64,000 nucleotides of DNA, from assembly GCA_013398955.1 (NCBI GenBank), contig VWPU01001236.1, positions 1-64,000 of the forward strand, in the 5' to 3' direction. Positions 63,470 to 64,000 of the stretch are shown here, one piece after another. The notes under the pieces are model-generated. The model did not search any database and was not told where the DNA came from. It saw nothing but the letters and a program-made list of their open reading frames with translations. The stretch's first letter is position 1. Every line of letters begins with the position of its first letter. The position numbers and the translations under genes are program-made. The stretch is from Callaeas wilsoni. Taxonomy: Eukaryota > Chordata > Aves > Passeriformes > Callaeidae.

Positions 63470-64000
63470 AGAGGTCCCCTTTTGATTACTTCTGGAGGTC
63501 ATTTCAGCCAACCTCCCTGTTCAAGCAAGGTAACACAGAGCCAATTGCTCGAGACCATGTCTAGTGACTTTTGAATATCTCTGAGAAGAGAGATTCCACA
63601 GTCTCTCTGCATAACCTGTGTCAGTATGCTTGGTCACCCACAGTGAAAAAGTGTTTCTTGATGTTCAGAGGGACCTTCTGTGTGTCAGTTTGTGCACACT
63701 GTCTCTGGTCTTGTCACTGGACACCACTGAGAAGAGCCTTGCTCTGTACTTTTTTCATCATCCCTGAACCTTCTTCCAGGATAAACAGTGTCAAATGTCT
63801 CAGCTTCTCTTCATAGGAGAGATGCGTCAGATCCTGGATCACCTTCACGGCAATTTTTTTTGGACTCTTTCTGGTATTTCCATGTCTCTTTTATACCAGG
63901 GGCCCCAGAACTGGGCAGAGTACTTCAGTTGTGTCTCACCTGTGCTGAGTGAAGGGGGAGGATCACTGCCATTCAGCTGGTAGCAATGTTACTCCTAATA
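63470..64000 (-). mobile_element. CR1 LINE fragment, 3' part, continuing past the window end
   Basis: Antisense CR1 over more than 520 bases. Landmarks in order are ctggaggtcatttcagccaa, ttgaatatctctgagaagag, cagtgaaaaagtgtttcttg, ggtcttgtcactggacacca, ctgagaagagccttgctctg, cttctcttcataggagagat, ggactctttctggtatttcc, ggccccagaactgggcagag and gtgctgagtgaagggggagg. It therefore covers the CR1 3' end and the C-terminal part of ORF2, with indels. The 5' side runs off the window at 64000. Two short plus-strand frames over it (63571-63816, 63795-63983) are antisense artefacts. Confidence 0.92.

Noticed and set aside
1..64000. CRISPR arrays, operons, prokaryotic promoters or ribosome binding sites
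   Set aside because: The sequence is vertebrate nuclear DNA with LINEs, SINEs and LTRs. No regularly spaced direct repeats or compact gene arrays are present.

Overview
The window looks like nuclear DNA from a bird, most likely a passerine. It is AT-rich, has no bacterial-style gene packing, and no protein-coding gene can be called with confidence. Bird origin rests on many CR1 LINE remnants with recognisable avian CR1 3' ends, esterase-type ORF1, endonuclease and RT-region sequence, and on a full-length solo LTR of the common avian ERVL type. Passerine origin rests mainly on one tRNA-Ile-headed SINE with a CR1-like tail at 38371-38505, a structure known from zebra finch (TguSINE1) and its passerine relatives.

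Layout. 1-3000: AT-rich, nothing recognised. 3-4.1 kb: LTR-like repeat. 4.5-6 kb: old CR1 traces and a CR1 3' end (+). 7.4-8.7 kb: CR1 ORF1 remnant and a separate CR1 3' end, both minus. 9-13 kb: unassigned. 13.1-14.6 kb: probable solo LTR (minus), then a CR1 ORF1/ORF2-junction fragment (+). 15.9-16.4 kb: solo ERVL-type LTR with a near-matching 5-bp target duplication. 20.2-21.2 kb: strong hairpin and an exon-like open frame. 21.3-21.8 kb: two CR1 pieces (minus). 23.1-23.4 kb: protein-like but broken minus-strand sequence. 27.9-29.2 kb: unusual GC-rich block with degenerate CAGCTACTGG repeats, a GA microsatellite and a consensus splice donor. 29-38 kb: AT-rich with simple repeats. 38.4 kb: SINE. 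40.6 kb: CR1 (minus). 42-46.3 kb: two opposed CR1 5' fragments. 48.8-50.05 kb: the longest CR1 3' portion (+), with a destroyed RT motif. 50-61 kb: AT-rich with microsatellites and a polypurine tract. 61-64 kb: three more CR1 pieces, the last running off the end.

The window is therefore best read as intergenic or deep-intronic DNA with layers of dead retroelements. All retroelement reading frames seen are interrupted, so none appears able to move. Family names come from recognition by eye, without database comparison. Most open frames of 60-170 codons are explained by AT-rich chance, low complexity or antisense CR1. The most interesting unexplained items are the GC-rich block at 27.9-29.2 kb, the exon-like frame at 20918-21154, the broken coding-like stretch at 23.1-23.4 kb, the hairpin at 20234-20269, and the number of CR1 copies that keep 5' regions but lack the 3' end.
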